DNA of 9,195 bases from Deltaproteobacteria bacterium (GTDB lineage Bacteria > Desulfobacterota > Binatia > UBA9968), in contig JAERMN010000107.1 of NCBI GenBank assembly GCA_016844625.1, positions 1-9,195 on the forward strand, given 5' to 3'. This document shows, in pieces, positions 1-6,353 of this stretch. The first letter of the stretch is position 1. Each line of letters opens with the position of its first letter. The notes below the pieces were generated by a model. It was given only the letters and a program-made list of their open reading frames with translations, was not told the DNA's origin and made no database searches. The translations under genes were made by a program, and so were the position numbers.

Positions 1-1
1 T

Positions 2-379
2 TTTCCAGCGTCATCAAACCCGGGCGCCTTCTTTGGCCCCGGTGCCTTACCCAAGTACATGGACCCCGCGCTGATTCACACCATTGAGCAAGGCGATGCA
101 GTGGCGCAGGCGCTCGGCAAGGCCGACGCTTTGATGTTGCGCGGTCATGGTTCGCTGGTCGTAGCACCATCGATCGAATGGGTTTTTGCCGCCTGTGTTG
201 ATTTAGAAGAAGCGGCTGCACGGTTCTATAAGGCTTCATTGCTCGGCCCGGTGCTGGTTTACAACGAGGACGAAACCCAACGGGTGATGAAAGGGCGGCG
301 CAAAGACTCAGTTGTGCAAAAAGTTTGGGATCACAATGTCGCCAAAACCAAACTGGCCGGCTTGATGAACGGCATCTAG
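2..379 (+). CDS. Class II aldolase/adducin-family protein, C-terminal part (5' end outside window)
   Basis: The reading frame is open from base 2 to the TAG at 377-379, so the gene enters from the left and only its last ~125 codons are present. The first ATG in view (59) is internal, because the codons before it read FPASSNPGAFFGPG without a stop. The fragment carries the family hallmark RGHG (codons 140-151), whose histidine is a zinc ligand in fuculose-phosphate aldolase-type enzymes. It is followed by a helix (VDLEEAAARFYKA) that matches the usual 'LE..A' helix after that motif. Family members cleave or epimerise sugar phosphates, or decarboxylate or otherwise process small hydroxy acids, using a divalent metal in the cytoplasm. 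The substrate cannot be named because the N-terminal half, with the other metal-binding histidines, is missing. The family call is fairly sure; the function is open. Confidence 0.8.
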   Translation, partial: FPASSNPGAFFGPGALPKYMDPALIHTIEQGDAVAQALGKADALMLRGHGSLVVAPSIEWVFAACVDLEEAAARFYKASLLGPVLVYNEDETQRVMKGRRKDSVVQKVWDHNVAKTKLAGLMNGI

Positions 380-438
380 CAGGTTCTCTCGCCTTTTCCC
401 GCTAGCCTTAGGTGGATCGATCGATTCGATCTCCATCT

Positions 439-462
439 CGGGCTGGCGGGTTTCAGCCCGCC
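439..462 (+). terminator. Hairpin downstream of the aldolase-like gene, possible terminator
   Basis: Two alternative, mutually exclusive stems overlap here. One is CGGGCTG (439-445) with CAGCCCG (454-460). The other is GGCGGG (445-450) with CCCGCC (457-462) around a TTTCAG loop. A pyrimidine-rich stretch with TTCTTTTTTG starts about 10 nt later, which is too far for a textbook intrinsic terminator. It lies 60 bp after the aldolase stop codon. The rest of the 380-634 gap holds only this hairpin and the promoter candidate near 572-600. Confidence 0.35.
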
Positions 463-571
463 TCATATCATCTTCTTTTTTGCGCATAACTTTTCTCACC
501 CAACCCTTGCGCGCTGCGGCAATCCTGTGGTTCCAGGCGCTTTTCAATGTCTATAAGTGGGGATTTTTTTC

Positions 572-600
572 TTGCACGACACTAGGCCATGTGGTATAGA
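572..600 (+). promoter_or_regulatory. Sigma-70-like promoter candidate for the small ORF at 635
   Basis: TTGCAC (572-577) and TATAGA (595-600) are separated by 17 bp. The -10 box matches the consensus at 4 of 6 positions and the -35 box at 3 of 6. Predicted transcription start is near 607, giving a leader of about 28 nt that contains AGGAG at 619-623. Position and spacing are good; the -35 match is weak. Confidence 0.45.
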
Positions 601-634
601 ATCCGATTCAAATTGACCAGGAGTATGTTCGCTA

Positions 635-1009
635 ATGTACGATGATTTTCTAGCAAGGATTCTCGAGCCGGATATTTTTCTGGCGTCGCAGTTTTATGGC
701 TCGGGCGGATTGTCACGCCAGCTTGAGGGGGAAAAGCGGCTGATGATCGCAATCTTAAAGGACGCGGTTGAGTGTTTAGAAAAATACCGAGACGCCCGTG
801 ACGGTTCGGCGCGAATTAACTATCAGAACGCCATCGAATGGGTTGAGGATACCAGCACGGACTGGCTATTTTCCTTCAATAATATCTGCGATCTGTTGGG
901 TTTTGACCCGGCATATCTGAGAGAAACGTTACTCAAACGGGAAAACCGCTATAGCAAACCGGCACGGCAAACGGTTCTATCTTTCGCCGCCATGGCGGGG
1001 AATCAATAA
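635..1009 (+). CDS. Small hypothetical protein (124 aa)
   Basis: I do not recognise a named family. An AGGAG at 619-623 lies 11 nt before the ATG, and a promoter candidate sits just upstream, so this looks like a real, separately transcribed gene. The product is soluble, with no signal peptide or membrane segment. An N-terminal segment (residues ~1-30) is followed by a mostly helical, charged middle (~30-75). A tryptophan-containing block at ~68-100 ends in NNICDLLGFDPAYLRETL. That last stretch has the spacing of a helix-turn-helix ('ICxxLGfdpxyLRexL') and resembles a C-terminal motif I associate with small uncharacterised proteins of environmental bacteria and phages. DNA binding is therefore an inference only. 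It is convergent with the M48 protease gene and shows no operon partner. A second ATG at 625 opens only a 6-codon frame and was not used. Confidence 0.7.
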   Translation: MYDDFLARILEPDIFLASQFYGSGGLSRQLEGEKRLMIAILKDAVECLEKYRDARDGSARINYQNAIEWVEDTSTDWLFSFNNICDLLGFDPAYLRETLLKRENRYSKPARQTVLSFAAMAGNQ

Positions 1010-1025
1010 GCGAACCCACTTCGCG

Positions 1026-1046
1026 GCCGGGGGTATTGACCCCGGC
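1026..1046 (+). terminator. GC-rich hairpin after the small ORF
   Basis: GCCGGGG (1026-1032) pairs perfectly with CCCCGGC (1040-1046) around a 7-nt loop, starting 17 nt after the stop codon at 1009. The bases that follow are A-rich rather than T-rich on the plus strand, so a classical intrinsic terminator is not shown. It may still mark the 3' end of this transcript. Confidence 0.35.
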
Positions 1047-1049
1047 GCC

Positions 1050-1081
1050 AATAAAAATTCACAAAGCGGATGCCCACCCGC
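1050..1081 (-). terminator. Rho-independent terminator for the M48 protease gene
   Basis: Read on the minus strand, GCGGGT (1081-1076) pairs with ATCCGC (1071-1066) around a GGGC tetraloop, with one G-U pair. It is followed directly by TTTGTGAATTTTT. It lies about 60 nt past the M48 stop codon. A second, weaker stem (CGCTG 1109-1113 with CAGCG 1118-1122, loop AAAT) lies between the two. Confidence 0.5.
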
Positions 1082-1141
1082 CTTGCAATCCCCACTTGAA
1101 GGGTGCCGCGCTGAAATCAGCGTGGGCGACTACAAGTAGCG

Positions 1142-2563
1142 CTATTTCTTTCGGTTTTTTAGGACTTTAAGCTCTTCTGCGATCACTTGTCCGCGGGGTG
1201 TGTTGGCGCCGGTGATCTTGAGCCCACGCTCGAACTCAGCGATCGCTCGTTCATCTTCGTCTTGCAATAAGTACGACCGGCCGAGATAGTAGTGGCCATC
1301 GCCAAGCCGGTCGAGCTTGCCGTAAACAAAGCCGAGCCGCTGTGGCGGGCGGTCCCAGTGTGGTGCGAGGTTGTGCGCGTTCAAATACGCGCCTGCGGCG
1401 CTACGCAGATCGCCGGACTTTTCCAGCATCTGTCCCAAAAATAGATAAGTAAGCGGCTCATTCGGTTCTAACGCGAGCGCCCGGTCAAACGCTGCCCGCG
1501 CGGCGACGAAATCTTCGGTCTGGGTGTAAAATTGGCCGAGATCCCTTTGGCGGCCTGGGTGATCGGGTTTTAGTTTGCGCGCCTGCTCGTAGTTGCGCTT
1601 GGCCGCGGGCAAGTCGCCTTTCAACTGTTGGGCGAAAGCGAGCAAGTGAAGCAGTTCAGGGTTAGCCGGGTTTTGCTGCACTTGTTTGGCGTATTCGGTG
1701 ACCACAGTATCGCGATTCGGCCGCTCCATCCGGATAATCGTTTGAACTTTTTTCAAAGTATCGAGATCGTCGGGCCGGATGTCGCTGGCGCCTAGCGACT
1801 TGACGACCAATTCAGCGTTGGCGACGCGCTCTTGAGTCACCGGATGGCTCATCACATAAGCCGGCACATCGATCGGATTGAGAGCGCGCTCTTGATCGAG
1901 TGTTTTTAGAAAACCGATGACACCCTTGGGATCGAATCCAGCCGCCGCCATGTATCTGGCGCCCAACGTATCCGATTCCATTTCTAGCTGGCGACTATAG
2001 GACGCCTGACGGGCCGCGGCGACCGCTTGGCCAACCATGCCCGCGGCTTGGGCGCCGCTACTGCTCCGCGCCAAAAGCACCATACTAAGAAGACTCAGTA
2101 CTGAGATCGGATCAGGCCCTGAATTGCGCGCCAAATGGCGTCCTTTGATATGGACGATCTCGTGACCGAGCACGCCGGCCAATTCATCCGTCGTCTTGGC
2201 TCGTTCAATCAGCCCGCTGAAGAGATAAATCGATCCGCCAGGGACGGCGAAAGCGTTGAGCTGGTTATCGTCGACGACGAAGAAGCGGTAGTCGAACACT
2301 TGCGGCCCAGCGGCGGAGATAATCCGCCGGCCGATTCGGTCAACGAAACGCTCGACTTCCGGGCTGTTGACGAATTTTAGATGCTTCCTGGCCTCGCGGC
2401 GAAACTCGCGGCTGATTTTGGTCTCCTCATCTTCGGTGGGCGGGCCGATGGACGGCAGCATCGGCGCGATGACCGAGCTGCAACTGTTCAAACAGAAGAA
2501 AATTAGTATCGCCCATGCAAAATATTTCTGCCATGGGCGAGGCGCACCAGCGTGGCTCGTCAT
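1142..2563 (-). CDS. BepA-like M48 zinc metalloprotease lipoprotein with TPR repeats
   Basis: This is a 473-aa periplasmic metalloprotease of the M48 family, with the same architecture as E. coli BepA (YfgC), which degrades or helps fold stalled outer-membrane proteins. Residues 1-28 form a lipoprotein signal with a hydrophobic core (FAWAILIFFCL) and a lipobox-like LNSC; Cys28 would be lipidated, and Ser at +2 fits outer-membrane sorting. The catalytic HEIVH is at 134-138 and the third zinc ligand lies in ExxxD (Glu194-Asp198). His240, in a SHP motif, sits where BepA has its regulatory fourth zinc ligand. Three to four TPRs fill ~300-455, presumably for partner or substrate binding. The frame extends upstream to 2698, but I chose the ATG at 2563 because it directly precedes the signal sequence. 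There is no Shine-Dalgarno; a -10 box lies 6 nt before the ATG. Orthology to bepA itself is not proven. Confidence 0.9.
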   Translation of the reverse strand: MTSHAGAPRPWQKYFAWAILIFFCLNSCSSVIAPMLPSIGPPTEDEETKISREFRREARKHLKFVNSPEVERFVDRIGRRIISAAGPQVFDYRFFVVDDNQLNAFAVPGGSIYLFSGLIERAKTTDELAGVLGHEIVHIKGRHLARNSGPDPISVLSLLSMVLLARSSSGAQAAGMVGQAVAAARQASYSRQLEMESDTLGARYMAAAGFDPKGVIGFLKTLDQERALNPIDVPAYVMSHPVTQERVANAELVVKSLGASDIRPDDLDTLKKVQTIIRMERPNRDTVVTEYAKQVQQNPANPELLHLLAFAQQLKGDLPAAKRNYEQARKLKPDHPGRQRDLGQFYTQTEDFVAARAAFDRALALEPNEPLTYLFLGQMLEKSGDLRSAAGAYLNAHNLAPHWDRPPQRLGFVYGKLDRLGDGHYYLGRSYLLQDEDERAIAEFERGLKITGANTPRGQVIAEELKVLKNRKK

Positions 2564-2569
2564 CGATGA

Positions 2570-2598
2570 AGTATAGAGAGTAGACTTGACCGGTTCAA
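2570..2598 (-). promoter_or_regulatory. Promoter of the M48 protease gene, probably leaderless
   Basis: On the minus strand TTGAAC (2598-2593) and TATACT (2575-2570) are exactly 17 bp apart, with 4/6 and 5/6 consensus matches. Only six bases (TCATCG) separate the -10 box from the ATG at 2563, so transcription should begin at or within a base or two of the start codon. The imperfect palindrome TTGACCGGTTCAA (2586-2598) overlaps the -35 box. Confidence 0.6.
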
Positions 2599-2619
2599 TA
2601 GTGAAATTTTCTCCTCGTG

Positions 2620-2644
2620 CCGGGAGTTGACGACCGGGAGCTGA
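2620..2644 (+). repeat. Direct repeat pair over the -35 of the Lon-like gene, candidate operator
   Basis: CCGGGAGTTGA (2620-2630) and CCGGGAGCTGA (2634-2644) differ at one position and start 14 bp apart. The TTGA of the first copy is part of the -35 hexamer, and the second copy fills most of the spacer. Two near-identical sites in this position are a plausible repressor or activator binding site. No known regulator motif was recognised. Confidence 0.4.
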
Positions 2645-2655
2645 GTCACTATTCT
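2627..2655 (+). promoter_or_regulatory. Sigma-70-like promoter of the Lon-like protease gene
   Basis: TTGACG (2627-2632, 5/6 match) and TATTCT (2650-2655, 4/6) are 17 bp apart. A transcription start near 2662 gives a leader of about 25 nt that includes the GAGGAG ribosome-binding site at 2675-2680. No sigma-32-type heat-shock promoter or CIRCE element was seen, although Lon-type genes often have one. Confidence 0.6.
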
Positions 2656-2686
2656 CCGCGTTATTAACCACTACGAGGAGTGCGAG

Positions 2687-5134
2687 ATGACGACCCAATG
2701 CGAAGTACCGGCGGATAAACTGACCTGGCGTTGCGACCTATCCTTCTTGCCATTTACTTGCACCAAGGACATGACGCCGCTGGAAGACTTTATCGGACAA
2801 GACCGCGCCATTCGCGCCATCGAATTTGGCCTCGGCGTGAACAAGCCTGGATTCAATATATTCGTCACCGGTCTCACTGGCACTGGCAAGACCAGTATCA
2901 TCAAGGCGTTCTTGAAAAAGGCCAGCACCGCACAAGGCGTTCCGAGCGCAGATGCCGTAACGCCGGAGGATTGGTGTTACGTCTACAACTTTGCCGACGC
3001 CGATCGTCCTCAGGCGCTCAAGATTCGCCGCGGTTGGGGCAAGGTTCTCCAAGCAGACATGGAGCAGCTGGTGCAGAACTTACAGCGCGAAGCGAAAAAA
3101 ATGTTCGAGAGCGACGACTACGCGCACCAGCGCCAGGGGATGATCGAACAGATCCAGAAACGCCAGCAAGAGATGATGGAAGGGTTGATGGCGGAAGCGA
3201 GCGAGAATGGCTTTGCCCTGCGCATGACCCCTTCGGGCATCGTGCTGTTGCCGACCAAAGACGGCAAACCGATGCAGGAGTCGGATTATCTCGCGTTATC
3301 GAATGAGGAAAAAAAACAACTGGAGGAAAAGCGTGGCGAGATCGAAAAGAAAGTCGAAGCCGCGCTGCGCGAAGGCAAGAAGCTGGAGCGCGAGATCGCC
3401 GCCAAGCTGGAAACCGTGGAAACCGAAGCGGCGGACTACTTGGTGCGCATTCCCCTCGCCGAGTTGAAGGACAAATATCAGGACCATTCCAAAGTCGTTA
3501 GTTATCTCGACGGCGTGCGCGATCATATTCTGAAAAACTTGCAGCGCTTCAAAGGCGCCGATGCGACGCCGTCAGGCAGACCGATGGGCGGAATGCCATT
3601 TGGCGAGCCGCCGACCGATCCCTTCCAACCCTATCGCGTCAACGTTTTCGTCGATAATGGCGACACCCAAGGCGCGCCGATCATCGTCGAGACCAATCCG
3701 ACGTTTCACAATCTATTCGGCATGATCGAAAAAAAACCGATCGTCGGCGGCTACATCACCGACTTCACCCTGGTCAAAGCCGGTTCGATTAGCCGAGCTA
3801 ACGGTGGTTATCTGGTTCTGAATGATCGCGACGTGCTGTCCAACGCCGGTGTCTGGGAAGCGTTGCAGCGTGTAATCAAGAACCGCGAACTCCGCATCGA
3901 AGAGCCGAGCGCGTTCTTCGGTTTCGTGCCGCCGCAGGGACTCCGGCCCGAGGCGATTCCGACCGACACCAAAGTGATCATGATCGGCGATCCCTATCTC
4001 TATCGAACCTTAGCTTCCGCCGATCCCGATTTCCGCGAAACATTTAAAGTCAAAGCGGATTTTAATTTCGAAATCGACCGCTCGCAGGAAAACATCACGG
4101 CGTTCGCTTGCTTTATCAGCGATTACTGTAACCGCGAGGGCTTGCGCCACTTCGACAGCGAAGGCGTGGCGCGGGTGATTGAGCAATGCGCGCGCCAAGT
4201 GGAGGATCAAAACAAGCTGTCGACGCGCTTCAGCGACATGGTCGACTTGCTGATCGAATCGGACTACTGGGCCGGCAAGGAAAATGCCGAGCTGGTATCC
4301 GGTAAACATGTCGAGCGCGCGCTAGTGGAAAAGACCTTTCGCCTCAATCTGATTGAAAAGCGCTTACAAGAAATGATCGCCGAAGGCACCGTGCTGGTGG
4401 ACGTTGACGGCGCCGTGGTCGGCCAGGTCAATGGTTTGGCGGTTTATCAGATGGGCGATTTCAGTTTCGGCAAGCCGTCGCGCATTACCGCGAAAACTTT
4501 CATGGGGCGCGGTGGTATCGTCAACATCGAGCGCGAGTCAAAGCTGAGCGGCAAGAGTCATGACAAGGGCGTGCTCATTCTCGGCGGCTATTTAGGCGGC
4601 AAATACGCCCAGCAAACGCCGCTCTCGTTATCGAGCAGCGTTTGCTTCGAACAGTCTTACGACGGCGTCGACGGCGACAGTGCGTCATCGACCGAATTAT
4701 ACGCACTCTTGTCGAGCTTGTCGGACACACCGATCAAGCAGGGCATTGCCGTAACCGGCTCGGTTAATCAAAACGGCGAAGTGCAAGCGATCGGCGGGGT
4801 TAATTACAAAATCGAAGGCCACTACGATGTCTGCCGGCTCAAGGGTTTCACCGCGGGACAGGGCGTGATGATTCCGCGCGCCAACGTGCGCAATCTCATG
4901 CTGCGCGCCGATGTCGTCGATGCCGTGCGCGCCGGCAAGTTTAATATTTACGCAGTGAGTACGATCGATGAAGGGATCGAGGTTTTGACCGGAACGTCGG
5001 CCGGCGCAAGGAACAGCGATGGCACTTATCCGGAAGGATCGGTCAACGATCGCGTGCAGAAAAAGCTCCAGCTATTTACCGAGCAGCAAAGAAAATTAGC
5101 CGCAACTGGGAATCAGGCCAACGCCAATCCATGA
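2687..5134 (+). CDS. Lon-like AAA+ ATP-dependent protease (AAA_32 / Lon_C type)
   Basis: This 815-aa cytoplasmic protease belongs to the bacterial Lon-related family that includes E. coli YcbZ, with the AAA and proteolytic domains in one chain but without the N-terminal domain of classical Lon. Walker A is GLTGTGKT at residues 62-69. A long coiled-coil-like insertion, rich in Glu/Lys/Gln, spans ~120-290. The family segment ETNPTFHNLFG and the ANGGYLVL strand (Walker B region, ~373-380) follow, then the helical AAA lid (~440-560). The Lon protease domain covers ~570-775. Its Ser-Lys dyad is intact: Ser665 in DGDSAS and Lys708 in GGVNYK, 43 residues apart as in E. coli Lon (S679/K722). GAGGAG (2675-2680) lies 6 nt before the ATG, which fixes the start. 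Substrates are unknown. It is divergent from the M48 gene and convergent with the HtrA gene. Confidence 0.93.
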   Translation: MTTQCEVPADKLTWRCDLSFLPFTCTKDMTPLEDFIGQDRAIRAIEFGLGVNKPGFNIFVTGLTGTGKTSIIKAFLKKASTAQGVPSADAVTPEDWCYVYNFADADRPQALKIRRGWGKVLQADMEQLVQNLQREAKKMFESDDYAHQRQGMIEQIQKRQQEMMEGLMAEASENGFALRMTPSGIVLLPTKDGKPMQESDYLALSNEEKKQLEEKRGEIEKKVEAALREGKKLEREIAAKLETVETEAADYLVRIPLAELKDKYQDHSKVVSYLDGVRDHILKNLQRFKGADATPSGRPMGGMPFGEPPTDPFQPYRVNVFVDNGDTQGAPIIVETNPTFHNLFGMIEKKPIVGGYITDFTLVKAGSISRANGGYLVLNDRDVLSNAGVWEALQRVIKNRELRIEEPSAFFGFVPPQGLRPEAIPTDTKVIMIGDPYLYRTLASADPDFRETFKVKADFNFEIDRSQENITAFACFISDYCNREGLRHFDSEGVARVIEQCARQVEDQNKLSTRFSDMVDLLIESDYWAGKENAELVSGKHVERALVEKTFRLNLIEKRLQEMIAEGTVLVDVDGAVVGQVNGLAVYQMGDFSFGKPSRITAKTFMGRGGIVNIERESKLSGKSHDKGVLILGGYLGGKYAQQTPLSLSSSVCFEQSYDGVDGDSASSTELYALLSSLSDTPIKQGIAVTGSVNQNGEVQAIGGVNYKIEGHYDVCRLKGFTAGQGVMIPRANVRNLMLRADVVDAVRAGKFNIYAVSTIDEGIEVLTGTSAGARNSDGTYPEGSVNDRVQKKLQLFTEQQRKLAATGNQANANP

Positions 5135-5139
5135 GCAGG

Positions 5140-5154
5140 CGCGGTTTTACCGCG
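5140..5154. terminator. Small hairpin in the convergent gap, weak terminator candidate
   Basis: CGCGG (5140-5144) pairs with CCGCG (5150-5154) around a 5-nt TTTTA loop, in the 31-bp gap between the stop codons of the Lon-like gene and the HtrA-type gene. Neither strand has a T-tract after the stem. It could mark both 3' ends, but the structure is short. Confidence 0.3.
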
Positions 5155-5165
5155 AATAATCCGGG

Positions 5166-6239
5166 CTAGCCTTCGCGCGCTTTTGCCAACTCCGGCTTGA
5201 TACCGAGCGGCACTGAGAGCTGGATTGTCTGGCCCTTGCGGACGATCGTGAGGCGGACCACACGACCCGCTTCCAGTCCGCCGACCATACGCACAACATC
5301 GCGCGGGCTATCGACGTAATTGTCGTTCACTGACAATATCACATCTTGCTTTTGCAGGCCGCCGCGCGCCGCCGGTTGTCCCGGCAACACCGTGCTGACG
5401 ACGACGCCTTTCACCGAGTGCAGTCCAAGAGCTGTCGCTTGTTCCAGGGAAATGTCCGACATCTGCACGCCCAACCAGCCCCAGGCAAATTTTTCACCGT
5501 TGATCAGGCGCGGCAGGAGTTTTTTGATTAGATTGATCGGCGTGGCAAAGCCCATGTTGCCGCGCTCTGACGCCATGGTGATCATGCCGACCACATGGCC
5601 TTGGCGATTGAGCAGCGGTCCGCCGCTGCCGCCGGCATAAGCGCCGGCGTCGGTTTGAATATAATCGAAGCTCGCCGAATCCGCATAGGTCCGGCCAGCG
5701 CGACTGATGATGCCTAGGTTCATCGAGCTTTCGCGGCCGAAAGGATAGCCAAATACTAAGGCGAGATCGCCGACACGGATCGCATCCGAATCGGCGAACG
5801 ACAGCACTGGCACTTCTTTCTCAGTTTTGATTTTCAATATCGCAACGTCGATCTGGCTATCGGCGCCGATCATTCGTGCCGGCAAACGCTGTCCATCGGC
5901 TAAGCGAACTTCGATATCCTTCGCTTTGTCGATCACATGTTGGGCGGTAAGTATGTAGCCCTGGGGATCGATGAAATAGCCCGAACCGCGGCTGCTCTGC
6001 GCTTCGCTTTGACCGGCTTTAGTTTCTTGACCCGTGACGCGAATCTGGACGATGGCTGGCCGCGAGTTGTTGGCGAGTTGCACGAACGCGCGGTTGAGCC
6101 GATCCAGTTCCGTTTCGCTCGTGGCGGGCGGCGCATCGCGCCAGATCGGTTGAAAAGTTTTTGCCGATATCTCTTCGGCGCCAATCGCGACCGGCGCTAG
6201 GCCTAATGTGAGGGCAATAAAACTCGCGGCGATCTTCAC
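5166..6239 (-). CDS. HtrA/DegS-like periplasmic serine protease with one PDZ domain
   Basis: This 357-aa S1C trypsin-like protease degrades or senses misfolded envelope proteins; its length and single PDZ domain are close to DegS. Residues 1-21 are a Sec signal (MKIAASFIALTLGL, cleavage near Ala21), suggesting a soluble periplasmic enzyme rather than DegS-style anchoring. The catalytic triad is His101 (TAQHV), Asp131 (DVAIL) and Ser205 (GGSGGP), almost the DegS spacing. The PDZ domain spans ~255-345, including WGWLGVQ and LPGQPAARGGLQ. I chose GTG at 6239: a GGAGG lies 7 nt before it and translation then begins Met-Lys, whereas the in-frame TTG at 6245 almost touches the GGAGG. The usual GNSGGP is GGSGGP here, and the preceding INP is AYA. 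Activity is expected but slightly uncertain because of that change. It is divergent from the SDR gene. Confidence 0.9.
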   Translation of the reverse strand: MKIAASFIALTLGLAPVAIGAEEISAKTFQPIWRDAPPATSETELDRLNRAFVQLANNSRPAIVQIRVTGQETKAGQSEAQSSRGSGYFIDPQGYILTAQHVIDKAKDIEVRLADGQRLPARMIGADSQIDVAILKIKTEKEVPVLSFADSDAIRVGDLALVFGYPFGRESSMNLGIISRAGRTYADSASFDYIQTDAGAYAGGSGGPLLNRQGHVVGMITMASERGNMGFATPINLIKKLLPRLINGEKFAWGWLGVQMSDISLEQATALGLHSVKGVVVSTVLPGQPAARGGLQKQDVILSVNDNYVDSPRDVVRMVGGLEAGRVVRLTIVRKGQTIQLSVPLGIKPELAKAREG

Positions 6240-6246
6240 GGGCAAA

Positions 6247-6251
6247 CCTCC
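6247..6251 (-). promoter_or_regulatory. Ribosome-binding site deciding the HtrA-type start
   Basis: The minus strand reads GGAGG, then TTTGCCC, then GTG. The 7-nt spacing is optimal for the GTG at 6239, while the TTG at 6245 would leave only one base. Confidence 0.7.
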
Positions 6252-6338
6252 GAACTTGAAGCTGATCTTCCTTTATCGAAAAGCGCTCGCGAGAACAAGT
6301 GGACCGCGCCACGCAATTGCAATTTGATGCAGTGGATG

Positions 6339-6347
6339 TGTTATTGT
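6339..6347 (+). promoter_or_regulatory. Extended -10 promoter for the SDR gene, probably leaderless
   Basis: TGTTATTGT combines an extended -10 (TG, 6339-6340) with TATTGT (6342-6347, 4/6). Exactly six bases separate it from the ATG at 6354. A TTGCAA at 6317-6322 would be a -35 at a long 19-bp spacing; the extended -10 makes a good -35 less necessary. No Shine-Dalgarno is visible before the ATG. Confidence 0.4.
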
Positions 6348-6353
6348 CATGTT

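Noticed and set aside
2561..2597. Short TTG-initiated leader frame ending in TGA that overlaps the M48 ATG (ATGA)
   Set aside because: The AGGAG upstream of it is about 12 nt away, the frame is only 12 codons, and the -10 box lies inside it, so transcription probably starts after it.
2564..2698. N-terminal extension of the M48 protein to 518 aa starting at 2698
   Set aside because: It would place 45 non-signal residues before a lipoprotein signal sequence, covers the promoter, and overlaps the start of the divergent Lon-like gene.
6313..6322. Palindrome GCAATTGC followed by AATT as a possible operator
   Set aside because: It is short and AT-rich, with no second copy; it overlaps the TTGCAA that could be a -35, so the sequence alone does not support a separate site.
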